Origin: an uncultured Clostridia bacterium
GTDB lineage: Bacteria; Bacillota; Clostridia; Christensenellales; Aristaeellaceae
Length of the DNA: 15,271 nt
Assembly: GCA_934631055.1 (NCBI GenBank)
Contig: CAKTXP010000040.1
Span: 1 to 15,271 of the forward strand
Direction of reading: 5' to 3'
Made by a program: the position numbers and the translations under genes. Position 1 is the stretch's first letter. Each line of letters starts with the position of its first letter. This document shows, piece by piece, positions 7,028-15,200 of this stretch. The notes beneath the pieces were generated by a model that was given only the letters and a program-made list of their open reading frames with translations, made no database searches and was not told the DNA's origin.

Positions 7028-7039
7028 GTTCATAGTTTT

Positions 7040-7072
7040 GCAGCCCGCGCTGAAAAGCGCGGGCTGCTTTTT
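7040..7072 (+). terminator. Rho-independent terminator of the exporter operon
   Basis: A perfect 12-bp GC-rich stem (arms 7040-7051 and 7056-7067) with a GAAA tetraloop is followed by five Ts (7068-7072). It begins 13 nt after the stop codon of the second exporter subunit and cleanly ends that operon. Confidence 0.97.
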
Positions 7073-7075
7073 AAC

Positions 7076-7104
7076 TTTACAGAATTGTTGAAAACCTCTA
7101 TAAT
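7076..7104 (+). promoter_or_regulatory. Sigma-A promoter for the DUF6106-like/AraC gene pair
   Basis: TTTACA (7076-7081), 17-bp spacer, TATAAT (7099-7104), starting 4 nt after the T-run of the previous terminator. Transcription would start near 7111 and give a leader of about 155 nt before the next gene. Confidence 0.8.
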
Positions 7105-7148
7105 GAATGAAAAGGAATGTTGCATTTTACAAAATATGTCGATATGCC

Positions 7149-7226
7149 CTTTATCGCGCAGCGATAAAGAATCGGGAAGTGCAGGAACCTCAGGTTCCTG
7201 CCGGGAGTTTGAGGGCGGAGCCCTCA
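7149..7226 (+). repeat. Three consecutive perfect hairpins in the leader (possible palindromic repeat element)
   Basis: Hairpin 1: CTTTATCGC / GCGATAAAG, loop GCA (7149-7169). Hairpin 2: GCAGGAACC / GGTTCCTGC, loop TCA (7181-7201). Hairpin 3: TGAGGGC / GCCCTCA, loop GGA (7210-7226). All stems are perfect and all loops have three bases. Short linkers contain related CGGGA words. Hairpin 3 is followed 3 nt later by five Ts (7230-7234) and could act as a weak terminator. The set may be a structured 5' leader or a REP-like mobile palindromic element; copies elsewhere in the genome would decide. Confidence 0.8.
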
Positions 7227-7265
7227 TCGTTTTTCCCCTTTTCCCACAGTAAGGAGTGAAAGCTC

Positions 7266-7823
7266 ATGCAGAATCAGAATATTTCCATCCGCAGGAGCGT
7301 CGAGCGGAAAGTCCCCGGCTATGTGAAGGTCATCGTCTTCCTGCTGTACGCCGCGACATTCGTCTTTACGATTCTGGGCGCAATGTTTGGCATCGTCTTT
7401 CTGCCGCTGGCGCTGGGGTCGCTGTTTGGCGGATGGTATCTGATGGGCGAAGCGCGCGTGGTCTATGAATACCGGCTGGACGGCAGAACGCTGACCGTCA
7501 TGCGCATCAGCGGCATGCGCTCACGGCAGAAGGAAGTCGAATTCTTCACGCTTGACCTGAACGACCTCATCGCCATCGCCGAAGAGGGGACGCAGAGCAT
7601 GCGCGACGCGGAGGAAAAGACGAAGAAGGGCGAGAAGAAGCGCGTCTGCTACGATGTTTCTGCGCAGGATTCGAACAGAAAATGCGCTTTCCTCTACGCG
7701 AAGGGGAGCGGCGCAGACAGCGGGCGCTTCGTTCGGGTATGCTTTCTGCCGTATCCGGATCTTATGAGCGCGATTCGGACACGCTGCCCCGGAAAGGTGA
7801 TGATGACCGATGGCGAGATATGA
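7266..7823 (+). CDS. Small membrane protein, DUF6106-like, function unknown
   Basis: The protein has 185 residues. After a basic N-terminus (RRSVERKVPGYVK) come two closely spaced hydrophobic helices (about 20-42 and 44-62). A soluble domain follows, with predicted beta-strands and a Lys/Glu-rich stretch (EEKTKKGEKK, about 117-126). I recall the overall plan, a short double-helix anchor followed by a cytoplasmic domain with 'EYEY-like' strands, from DUF6106 proteins of Clostridia; this is unverified. The ATG at 7266 follows AAGGAG with a 9-nt spacer. The gene overlaps the AraC-family gene by 14 nt, so the two are probably translated together, but no sensing link is shown. No catalytic motif is visible. 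Confidence 0.75.
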   Translation: MQNQNISIRRSVERKVPGYVKVIVFLLYAATFVFTILGAMFGIVFLPLALGSLFGGWYLMGEARVVYEYRLDGRTLTVMRISGMRSRQKEVEFFTLDLNDLIAIAEEGTQSMRDAEEKTKKGEKKRVCYDVSAQDSNRKCAFLYAKGSGADSGRFVRVCFLPYPDLMSAIRTRCPGKVMMTDGEI

Positions 7824-8805
7824 AAACGAAACGCAGAGCATGATCGAAGATCCGCCCAATCTGCAATGTCGGAATTATCCGCCGGCAACGACGTCGATGA
7901 TCATCTCTCTGACGGACATTCCGTGGTATCCGCCGTATACGCCGGACGCCAGCCATTATCACAACTGCCTGGAGATCGGGCTGTGCCTGTCCGGAGAAGG
8001 CATGGCGGAGATGGGCGGCGGAAGATGGCATTTTTCGGAAGGATCCCTGCTGATGGCGCCGAAGGGCGTTTATCATGCCCAGCATAACGCGGGCGATCCG
8101 TTTACCCATTGGCGCTATATCGCCGTGGACAGCGACCGTATGCTGGCGCAGGCGCCGCACTGGTGCGCAAAGTCCATTCGGGAAGCGATGCAGACCACAT
8201 GGCATAATGGGCTGTATCTGCCGCCGGGGGATGAGGACGGCGCGCGCGCCGCGTCGATCATGCACACGATGTTCGACTTGGAGCGGAGCGGCGGAAATGT
8301 CCTGCCGGAATTGGAAGCGTATCTTCTCCTGCTGCTGACGGGTCTGGCACATCTGAGAAGCCGAGAAAAAGAGATGAACGTCATGGCGGGCGTGGACGCG
8401 CCGCTCGTGCCGCCCGCGCTGGAACCGGCGCTGCTCTATGTTTCTCGGCATTATGCGGAGGAGATCCTGGTCGAGCAGATGGCGCGGAGCTGCGCGATGA
8501 GCGAAAGCCATTTCCGACGGATGTTCACGACGCTGGTCGGCGTTTCGCCGCTGGAATACATCAACCGATACCGCATCCATCGCTCGCTGAATCTTTTACG
8601 CTCGACGAGCGAGCCGATACAGAATATCGCCGCGCGGACGGGCTTTCCGTCCATCACGACGTTCAACCGGAATTTTCAGCGCTGCGTCGGGCAGAATCCT
8701 TCCGTATGGAGAAAGAACGCCCAGAAGGCGCACGAATGGGCATGCGGGGGAAAGCAGAAGCCGACGGCGCACAGGAAGGGGAACTGGACGGGGGAGCATT
8801 GCTGA
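7810..8805 (+). CDS. AraC-family transcriptional regulator, probable activator of the galactoside operon
   Basis: The protein has 331 residues. The N-terminal half holds a cupin-like ligand domain (about 45-110: SHYHNCLEIGLCLSGEG, then FSEGSLLMAPKGVYHAQH). The C-terminal domain (about 206-300) has the two helix-turn-helix motifs of the family: VEQMARSCAMSESHFRRMF and IQNIAARTGFPSITTFNRNF, ending in the conserved xNPSVWRK segment. An Arg/Lys-rich tail of about 30 residues follows. ATG 7810 lies inside the end of the preceding gene, with GGAAAGG upstream. The next genes on the same strand encode a sugar importer and beta-galactosidase, so this is likely their sugar-responsive activator. The effector, perhaps a galactoside, is inferred from context only. 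Confidence 0.92.
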   Translation: MARYENETQSMIEDPPNLQCRNYPPATTSMIISLTDIPWYPPYTPDASHYHNCLEIGLCLSGEGMAEMGGGRWHFSEGSLLMAPKGVYHAQHNAGDPFTHWRYIAVDSDRMLAQAPHWCAKSIREAMQTTWHNGLYLPPGDEDGARAASIMHTMFDLERSGGNVLPELEAYLLLLLTGLAHLRSREKEMNVMAGVDAPLVPPALEPALLYVSRHYAEEILVEQMARSCAMSESHFRRMFTTLVGVSPLEYINRYRIHRSLNLLRSTSEPIQNIAARTGFPSITTFNRNFQRCVGQNPSVWRKNAQKAHEWACGGKQKPTAHRKGNWTGEHC

Positions 8806-8862
8806 AATCATCATAGGGCTTTTTGCCGTGTAGACAGTTTTATATCCGAGAAATAGTCAATT

Positions 8863-8891
8863 TTGAACATATTGCGATTGAAATTGAATAT
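8863..8891. promoter_or_regulatory. Candidate AraC-type operator: direct repeats 21 bp apart
   Basis: TTGAACAT begins at 8863 and TTGAATAT at 8884, exactly 21 bp (two helical turns) apart in direct orientation; a further TTGAA begins at 8878. The downstream copy overlaps the place where a -35 would be for the -10 at 8912. Direct half-sites two turns apart touching the -35 are characteristic of AraC-family activation. The sites are AT-rich, so chance similarity is possible. Confidence 0.45.
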
Positions 8892-8908
8892 CATTATGCC
8901 GAAAGCTA

Positions 8909-8917
8909 TGGTAAAAT
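8909..8917 (+). promoter_or_regulatory. Extended -10 promoter for the binding-protein gene
   Basis: TGGTAAAAT (8909-8917) is an extended -10 (TGn plus TAAAAT). At the normal spacing upstream there is no good -35, which suggests dependence on an activator. Transcription would start near 8924, leaving a leader of about 125 nt. The stretch 8806-9047 holds this control region and no gene. Confidence 0.5.
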
Positions 8918-8954
8918 ATAGACAAGAAATCGGCGCGAGAAAGTAAATGTTCAT

Positions 8955-8986
8955 GCAAAACTCACAATGTGCATTTGTGGTTTTGC
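8955..8986 (+). promoter_or_regulatory. Stable hairpin in the 5' leader of the binding-protein gene
   Basis: GCAAAAC, one bulged T, CACAA, a 7-nt loop, TTGTG and GTTTTGC form a 12-bp stem with a single bulge. No T-run follows, so it is not a terminator. It may protect the mRNA 5' end or bind a regulator. Confidence 0.6.
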
Positions 8987-9047
8987 GTCAATTTGCTTTG
9001 CCGAGAAGGATGAAACGACGACCAAGAAAGAGGAGGACTGGATTTTT

Positions 9048-10301
9048 ATGAAAAAGTTCGTTACCCTGATGCTGGCGCTCGCGATGACCATCAGCGCGCT
9101 GGGCGCACTCGCGGAAGCGGATGGAAAGATCACCATCTGGACGTGGGACCCGACCTTCAACATCAAGGCGATGCAGATCGCGAAAGAGATGTATCAGAAA
9201 GATCATCCTGACGTAGAGATCGACATTCAGGAAAAGCTTTCCGAAGACATTGAGACTGCGGTCATCGCTTCCAACGGCGACACCAGCACCCTGCCGGACA
9301 TCCTGCTCGTTCAGGACAACTCTTTCCAGAAATTCGTCACCAACTATCCGGAAGTTTACGCCGATCTGACCGGCAAGTATGACTATGAAGGCTTTGCTCA
9401 GGGCAAGCTCGCGTACTCCATCGTGGACGGCAAGAACCACGGCATCCCGTTCGACGCCGGCACTGCCGTCGCCGCTTACCGCACGGATTACCTCGAGGCT
9501 GCCGGCTACACCGCCGACGACCTGAAGGACATCACATGGGAACGCTTCATCGAGATCGGCCGCGACGTGAAGACGAAGACCGGTCGCCCGATGCTCTCCG
9601 GTCAGGCGGGCGCGGTGGATACCGTTCTCATCATGCTCCAGAGCTGCGGCGCGTCCATGTTCAACGAGGACGGCTCCGTCAACCTGAAGGACAACGAAGC
9701 ACTGAAGGAAGTTATCGACTTCTACTCCACCATGGTCAAGGAAGGCATCTTCATCGAAGTCAATACCTGGGACGAGTACATCGGCACGCTGTCTAACCAG
9801 ACCGTCGTCGGCACCATCCAGGGCTGCTGGATCCTCTCTACCATCATGAGCCTGGAAGACCAGAAGGGTCTGTGGGCGATGACCAACCTGCCCAAGCTCG
9901 TCAAGGCTGAAGGCGCGACCAACTACTCCAGCAACGGCGGCTCTTCCTGGGCGATTGTCAACGATAAGGACCTCGACCTTGCGCTTGATTTCATGCAGAT
10001 GTATCGCAACGTCGAGTTCTACAACGAGATCCTGCCGGCGACCTCCGCAATCGCGACCTACACCCCGGCGAAGGAAGGCTCCAACTACACCGCGGGTTCC
10101 GAGTTCTTCAACGGCGAACCGATCTTTGCCGAGATCGTTGAATTCGGCGCGCAGACCCCGTCCAACATCACCGGCCCGTACTACTACGACGCTCGTGAAG
10201 CGCTGGGCACGGCTATCACCAACATCATCCTCCAGGGCGGCGACGTGGATACCGAGCTGGCGACTGCCGAGGATACGGTGAACTTCACCATGGGCTTCTG
10301 A
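9048..10301 (+). CDS. Sugar ABC transporter substrate-binding protein, secreted (family 1, MalE/LacE-like)
   Basis: The protein has 417 residues from ATG 9048, chosen because it opens the signal peptide MKKFVTLMLALAMTISALGALA and follows GGAGG by 11 nt; an in-frame ATG at 8967 would place the signal peptide internally. Cleavage is predicted after the A-L-A box at residue 22. There is no lipobox cysteine, so the mature protein would not be lipid-anchored. The mature part begins GKITIWTWDP and has family-1 features: PDILLVQDNSF (about 82-92), HGIPFDAGTAVAAYRTDYLEAAG (about 131-153) and the later WAMTNLPKL segment. It should deliver a sugar, probably a galactoside given the beta-galactosidase downstream, to the two permeases. 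This is the first gene of the importer operon; codon use is strongly biased to C/G-ending codons, as expected for a highly expressed gene. Confidence 0.92.
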   Translation: MKKFVTLMLALAMTISALGALAEADGKITIWTWDPTFNIKAMQIAKEMYQKDHPDVEIDIQEKLSEDIETAVIASNGDTSTLPDILLVQDNSFQKFVTNYPEVYADLTGKYDYEGFAQGKLAYSIVDGKNHGIPFDAGTAVAAYRTDYLEAAGYTADDLKDITWERFIEIGRDVKTKTGRPMLSGQAGAVDTVLIMLQSCGASMFNEDGSVNLKDNEALKEVIDFYSTMVKEGIFIEVNTWDEYIGTLSNQTVVGTIQGCWILSTIMSLEDQKGLWAMTNLPKLVKAEGATNYSSNGGSSWAIVNDKDLDLALDFMQMYRNVEFYNEILPATSAIATYTPAKEGSNYTAGSEFFNGEPIFAEIVEFGAQTPSNITGPYYYDAREALGTAITNIILQGGDVDTELATAEDTVNFTMGF

Positions 10302-10325
10302 TCCTGACGGAATCTTCTTGAGATC

Positions 10326-10358
10326 GACTGCCGCTCTGGGTATTCCGGGGCGGCAGTT
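10326..10358 (+). promoter_or_regulatory. Intercistronic hairpin between binding protein and permeases
   Basis: A 13-bp stem (arms 10327-10339 and 10345-10357, two G-U pairs, plus a G-U closing pair at 10326/10358) with a 5-nt loop. The bases that follow, TCTTCCC, are not a strong T-run, so it is probably a partial terminator or an mRNA-stabilising structure. Either would give more binding protein than permease, a common arrangement in sugar importers. Confidence 0.65.
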
Positions 10359-10402
10359 CTTCCCATACGGGGTTATATGGCATTAAAGAGAGGTGGCTTA
10401 TC

Positions 10403-11317
10403 ATGACCAACACCGCATCTGCGCCGAAGAAGAAGAGGCGCCTGTCCATGCACCAGAAGCAGAGTCTGGCGGGCTGGGCGTTTCTGATGCCTGCGACGCT
10501 GCTGATCTTCATCATGAGCTTTTATCCGATGTTCAGCGCTCTGCTGACGTCCTTTAAGCGCGGCAAACCGACGGCGCTGGTCTGGTCCGAGCCGCTCTGG
10601 AGAAACTACCAATTCATGCTCAAGGACAAGGTGTTCCTCCAGTCCGTGACCAATACGCTGACGTATCTGGTGATCCAGGTGCCGATCATGCTGATCCTGG
10701 CGGTCATCTTTGCGTCCCTGCTCAACAACAGGGATCTCAAGTTCCGCGGTCTGTTCAGAACGTGTATCTTCCTGCCCTGCGCAACGGGTCTGGTCGCATA
10801 CTCGATGATCTTCCGCACGCTGTTCACCTATGACGGCATGGTCAACAACATTCTGCTCAAGTTCGGGCTGATCTCCGAAGCCATCAACTGGCTCAACGAC
10901 CCAGTCTACGCCAAGGCGGTCATCATCATCGGCTTGATCTGGCGCTGGACGGGCTACAACATGGTGTTCTACCTCTCCGCCATGCAGAGCATCGACTACT
11001 CGATCTATGAAGCGGCGCGTATCGACGGCGCGAACTCCTATCAGCAGCTCATGCGCATCACCATCCCGCTGCTTCGCCCGATCATCCTGGTGACGGCGAT
11101 CATGTCCACCAACGGCACGCTTCAGCTCTTCGACGAATCCGTCAACCTGACGCGCGGCGGTCCAGGCAACATGACCATCACCATGTCGCATTATATCTAC
11201 AACACGATGTTCACCAAGAACCCGAACTTCGGCTATGCCGCCGCCATGTCCTTCGTCATTTTGATTATGGTTGCGGTGCTGGCTGCGATCCAGATGAAAG
11301 TGGGTGATAAGCGATGA
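10403..11317 (+). CDS. Sugar ABC transporter permease, MalF/UgpA-like
   Basis: The protein has 304 residues. A basic N-terminus (KKKRRLSMHQKQS) leads into the first membrane helix (AGWAFLMPATLLIFIMSF), the usual opening of MalF-type carbohydrate permeases, and about six helices follow in all. The EAA loop that contacts the ATPase is seen as EAARIDGANSYQQL (from residue 203), followed by RITIPLLRPII. A purine-rich ribosome binding site (GAGAGGTGG) lies 6 nt before the ATG. Its end overlaps the next permease by 4 nt (ATGA), so the two are translationally coupled and should form the membrane heterodimer. No ATPase gene is present in the window, so a shared MsmK/UgpC-like ATPase encoded elsewhere is expected to energise it. 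Confidence 0.92.
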   Translation: MTNTASAPKKKRRLSMHQKQSLAGWAFLMPATLLIFIMSFYPMFSALLTSFKRGKPTALVWSEPLWRNYQFMLKDKVFLQSVTNTLTYLVIQVPIMLILAVIFASLLNNRDLKFRGLFRTCIFLPCATGLVAYSMIFRTLFTYDGMVNNILLKFGLISEAINWLNDPVYAKAVIIIGLIWRWTGYNMVFYLSAMQSIDYSIYEAARIDGANSYQQLMRITIPLLRPIILVTAIMSTNGTLQLFDESVNLTRGGPGNMTITMSHYIYNTMFTKNPNFGYAAAMSFVILIMVAVLAAIQMKVGDKR

Positions 11318-12138
11318 GAGAAGGCACGGTAAGCAAACACGTTTCGCGCGCGTTCATGTATATCTTTCTGATCGCCGCGTCGCTGATCTCCATATTCCCG
11401 CTGTATTGGAGCTTTATCTCAGCGTTTAACAACACCCAGCAGATCCTGGGCGGCTGGATGCTGCCGAGTACGCATCTGATGGAGAACCTGCAAAACCTGT
11501 TCGCGCAGCACAACGTCCTGCGCGCGTTGAAGAATTCGTTCGCTACGACTATCCTGCAAACGGTCGCCGCGCTGGCGGTCAGCTCGATTGCAGGCTACGG
11601 CTTTGAGATCTATCACGACAAGGCGAAGGATGCCGTCATGGCGATCCTGATGCTGGCGATGATGGTCCCGTTCGTGGCGGTACTCGTTCCGCTGTTCCAG
11701 ATGTTCACGAAGGCGAAGCTCATCAACTCGTGGGCGGGCTTCATCCTGCCGAGCATCTCGACGCCGTTCCTGATCATGTATTTCAGAAACAGCGCGCGGA
11801 GCTTCCCGAAGGACACCATCGAGGCGGCGCGCATCGACGGCTTGAACGAATTCCAGATCTTTATCCGGATGTTCATCCCGATGATGAAGCCGACTTACGC
11901 ATCCGCCGCGACCATCACGTTCATGAACGCATGGAACGCGTACCTCTGGCCCAAGGTCATCATGCAGACCAATGAAGCGATCACCATGCCGATGCTGGTC
12001 GCCAACACGATGGGCGGCTATGTCATAGACTACGGCGTAGTCATGGCGGCGGTCACGATCTGCTCGCTGCCGACGGTCATCATCTTCTTCTGCCTGCAAA
12101 AGAGTTTCACGAACGCGGTTGCAGGTGCTGTCAAATAA
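11314..12138 (+). CDS. Sugar ABC transporter permease, MalG/LacG-like
   Basis: The protein has 274 residues and about six membrane helices. It opens SRAFMYIFLIAASLISIFPLYW, typical of MalG-type permeases. The EAA loop reads EAARIDGLNEFQIF (from residue 170), then RMFIPMMKPTYA. It starts by 4-nt overlap with the preceding permease and is its heterodimer partner in the importer. The gene ends 84 nt before lacZ; that gap contains a hairpin with a T-run and follows an internal promoter. Confidence 0.92.
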   Translation: MREGTVSKHVSRAFMYIFLIAASLISIFPLYWSFISAFNNTQQILGGWMLPSTHLMENLQNLFAQHNVLRALKNSFATTILQTVAALAVSSIAGYGFEIYHDKAKDAVMAILMLAMMVPFVAVLVPLFQMFTKAKLINSWAGFILPSISTPFLIMYFRNSARSFPKDTIEAARIDGLNEFQIFIRMFIPMMKPTYASAATITFMNAWNAYLWPKVIMQTNEAITMPMLVANTMGGYVIDYGVVMAAVTICSLPTVIIFFCLQKSFTNAVAGAVK

Positions 12139-12147
12139 TGGTACAAT
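12119..12147 (+). promoter_or_regulatory. Candidate internal promoter for lacZ
   Basis: TTGCAG (12119-12124), a 17-bp spacer and TACAAT (12142-12147), with TGG just before the -10 (extended -10). The -35 lies inside the end of the second permease gene. It would start transcription just upstream of the hairpin at 12159-12202. Confidence 0.5.
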
Positions 12148-12158
12148 GAACCCAACAA

Positions 12159-12202
12159 AGGGGCTGCATCGCTGAGCATTCAGCCTGTCAGCCTCTCTTT
12201 TT
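12159..12202 (+). terminator. Terminator-like hairpin ahead of lacZ (terminator or attenuator)
   Basis: The outer stem AGGGGCTG / CAGCCTCT (12159-12166 and 12189-12196, one G-U pair) encloses a smaller CTGA / TCAG stem. A five-T run follows (12198-12202). A second CAGCC at 12181-12185 can compete for the left arm, so the element can form alternative structures. It could separate lacZ expression from the importer genes or be regulated. Confidence 0.5.
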
Positions 12203-12222
12203 GCATCGAAAGGAAAGAAACT

Positions 12223-15200
12223 ATGAACTTTGACGCAAGCAAACTTAAAGACCCTGCGTTCTTCCAGGAGAATCGGGTCGCGGCGCATTCCGACCATGTG
12301 GCTTATGCGAACATGGAAGAGCTTTCCCATGGAGAGACCAGCCTGCGCCAGTCGCTTAATGGGCTTTGGAAATTCCACCATGCGCTGAACGCCGGTCAGG
12401 TCATCCCGGGCTTTGAAGCGGCGGATTACGACAGCCGCGGCTGGGCGGATATCCATGTTCCGGCGCATATCCAGATGGAGGGATACGGCGCGCCGCAGTA
12501 TGCCAACGTGCAGTATCCGTGGGACGGCTATCAGAAGGTGGAAATCGGCGAAATCCCGCAGGAGTACAACCCTGTCGCCAGCTATATCAAGACGTTCTTT
12601 GTGCCGACGCAGATGGTCGGCAAGCGCGTCTTTATCTCCTTCCAGGGCGCGGAAAGCTGCATCGCCGTCTGGCTGAACGGTCATTATGTCGGCTTCTCGT
12701 CGGATTCCTTTACGCCCAGCGATTTTGAGCTGACGGACTATCTGGTCGAAGGCGAGAACAAGCTTGCCTGCCGCGTTGAGCGTTGGAGCGCGGGCAGCTG
12801 GCTGGAAGATCAGGACTTCATGCGCTTCTCCGGCATTTTCCGCGACGTCTATCTGTATGCCATCCCCAAGGCGCATATCGCGGATATCCGCGTCAGGACG
12901 CTGCTGGATGACAGCTATACCGATGCGACGCTCGATTTGGCGATGAAGATGGAGCTGGATCAGGCTGTCGGCGCATGCCGCGTGAAGATGGAGCTGCTTG
13001 ACGGCGGCGAGGTCATTGCGGCGGCGGAGCGCATGGCGCAGAGCGAGCTTGACGTGCAGATGCCGGTAAAAGCCCCGCGCCTGTGGAGCAGCGAAGCGCC
13101 GAATCTCTACGACCTGCTGCTGACGGTCGAGGATGGCAGCGGCGAGGTGATGGAGGTCGTCCGCCAGCGCGTCGGCTTCCGCAGGTTCGAGCTGAAAGAC
13201 GCCATCATGTACCTCAACGGCAAGCGCATTGTGTTCAAGGGCACGAACCGCCACGATTTCTGCGCTGAAAGCGGTCGAGCCATTTCGGAGGATAAGATCC
13301 GCCGCGACCTGCTGACCATGAAGCGCAACAACATCAACGCCGTCCGCACCTCTCACTATCCAAACAGCAGTGCGCTCTATGCGATTTGCGATGAGCTGGG
13401 TCTTTACGTCATCGACGAAAACAACATGGAAACGCACGGCATTTGGGACGTCGTTGCGCGCGGTCAAAAGCCGCTGGAATATGCCTTGCCGGGCAACCGC
13501 ATGGAGTGGCTGCCGATCCTGCTGGATCGCGTCAATTCCACCTATCAGCGCGACAAGAACCACGCCAGCATCCTCATCTGGAGCTGCGGCAACGAGTCCT
13601 TCGGCGGCGACGTCATCTTTGAGATGAGCCAGAAGTTCCGCGAGCTGGACACCACGCGTCTGGTTCATTACGAGGGCGTTGCGCATGACCGCCGCCGCAA
13701 CGAAACGACCGATATGGAAAGCCAGATGTACACGCCGGTCGCGAAAATCAAGGAGTACCTTGCCGAGCATCGCGAGCGCCCGTTCATCCTCTGCGAATAT
13801 ACGCACGCGATGGGCAACTCGAACGGCGCAATGCACTGGTATACCGAATACGCCTACGAAGAGCCGCTCTATCAGGGCGGATTCATCTGGGACTACATCG
13901 ATCAGTCCATCCGCACGAAAGACCGTTACGGCAACACGACCTACGCTTATGGCGGCGACTTTGACGACCGTCCCTGCGATTACAACTTCTGCGGCAACGG
14001 CATCGCTTACGGCGACGGCGAGGAAAGCCCGAAGATGCAGGAAGTCAAATACAACTATCAGAACATCATTGCCAAAGTGACCGATACGAAGGCGGTGATC
14101 ACCAACCGCGCGATGTTCACCAATACGAACGTGTTTGACTGCGTTGTGACGCTGGAACGCAATGGCGTCGAGATCGCTTCCGCGCCGCTGGCGACGGATG
14201 TTCCGCCGATGGAGAGCCGCGAATACGATCTGCCGTTTGCGCATCAGGTGCGCGGCGGTGAATACGCTGTGACGCTGTCCTTCCGCCAGAAGGAGGACAC
14301 GCCGTGGGCGCCGCGCGGATACGAAGTGGCGTTCGCGCAGGGCGTTTACAAGGTTGAGGAAGAAGAAAAGTTTGAGCGCTATGCGCCGCTGCGCGTCGTC
14401 CGCGGCGATTTCAACACGGGCGTACACGGCGAGCATTTCAGCGTGCTGTTCGGCAACCTCAAGGGCGGTCTGACGAGCTACCGCTGGGGCGGAAAAGAGA
14501 TGCTCAAATCCATCCCGAAGCCGAACTTCTGGCGCGCGCCGAACGACAACGACTGCGGCAGCAACATGCCGCTCCGATACGCGCAGTGGAAGATCGCGTC
14601 GATGTACGCTGCGACGAACGCAACCCGCGAGCTGGCGGAAAAGAACGCGCATCCGGTCGCGACGGAGAACGCGGACGGTTCCGTGACCATCAGCTACACC
14701 TACGGTCTGGGAACGAATCCGGACGCGCAGTGCGAACTGACCTATACCGTGCATCCCTGCGGACAGGTGGATGTGCGTCTTGAGTATGATCCGGTCGCCG
14801 AGCTGGGCGATATGCCGGAATTCGGCGTAATGCTCAAGATGGATGCGGATTACGATCAGGTTCGCTTCTATGGCTATGGCCCGAATGAAAACTATGTGGA
14901 CCGCCGCGAGGGCGCGCGTCTGGGCATCTTCAAGACGACGACCCGCGGGAATATGTCCAAGTATCTCGTTCCGCAGGAATGCGGCAACCGCACGGGCGTG
15001 CGCTGGGCAGAGGTGACGGATTACCGCGGACGCGGTCTGCGCTTCTCCGGCGACGGCATGGAGTTCTCCGCGCTGCCGTATACGCCGCATGAGCTGGAAA
15101 ACGCCATGCACGATTACGAACTGCCGCCGGTTCATTACACGGTCATCCGTGCGAACATGCAGCAGATGGGTATTGCGGGCGACGACAGCTGGGGCGCAAA

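Noticed and set aside
5057..7033. A 658-codon open frame antisense to the second exporter subunit
   Set aside because: Same codon-alignment effect as above. The sense strand has full ABC exporter motifs and a ribosome binding site.
8967..9047. An upstream in-frame ATG for the binding protein
   Set aside because: It lies within the leader hairpin and would bury the signal peptide 27 residues inside the protein; ATG 9048 has a ribosome binding site and a standard signal peptide.
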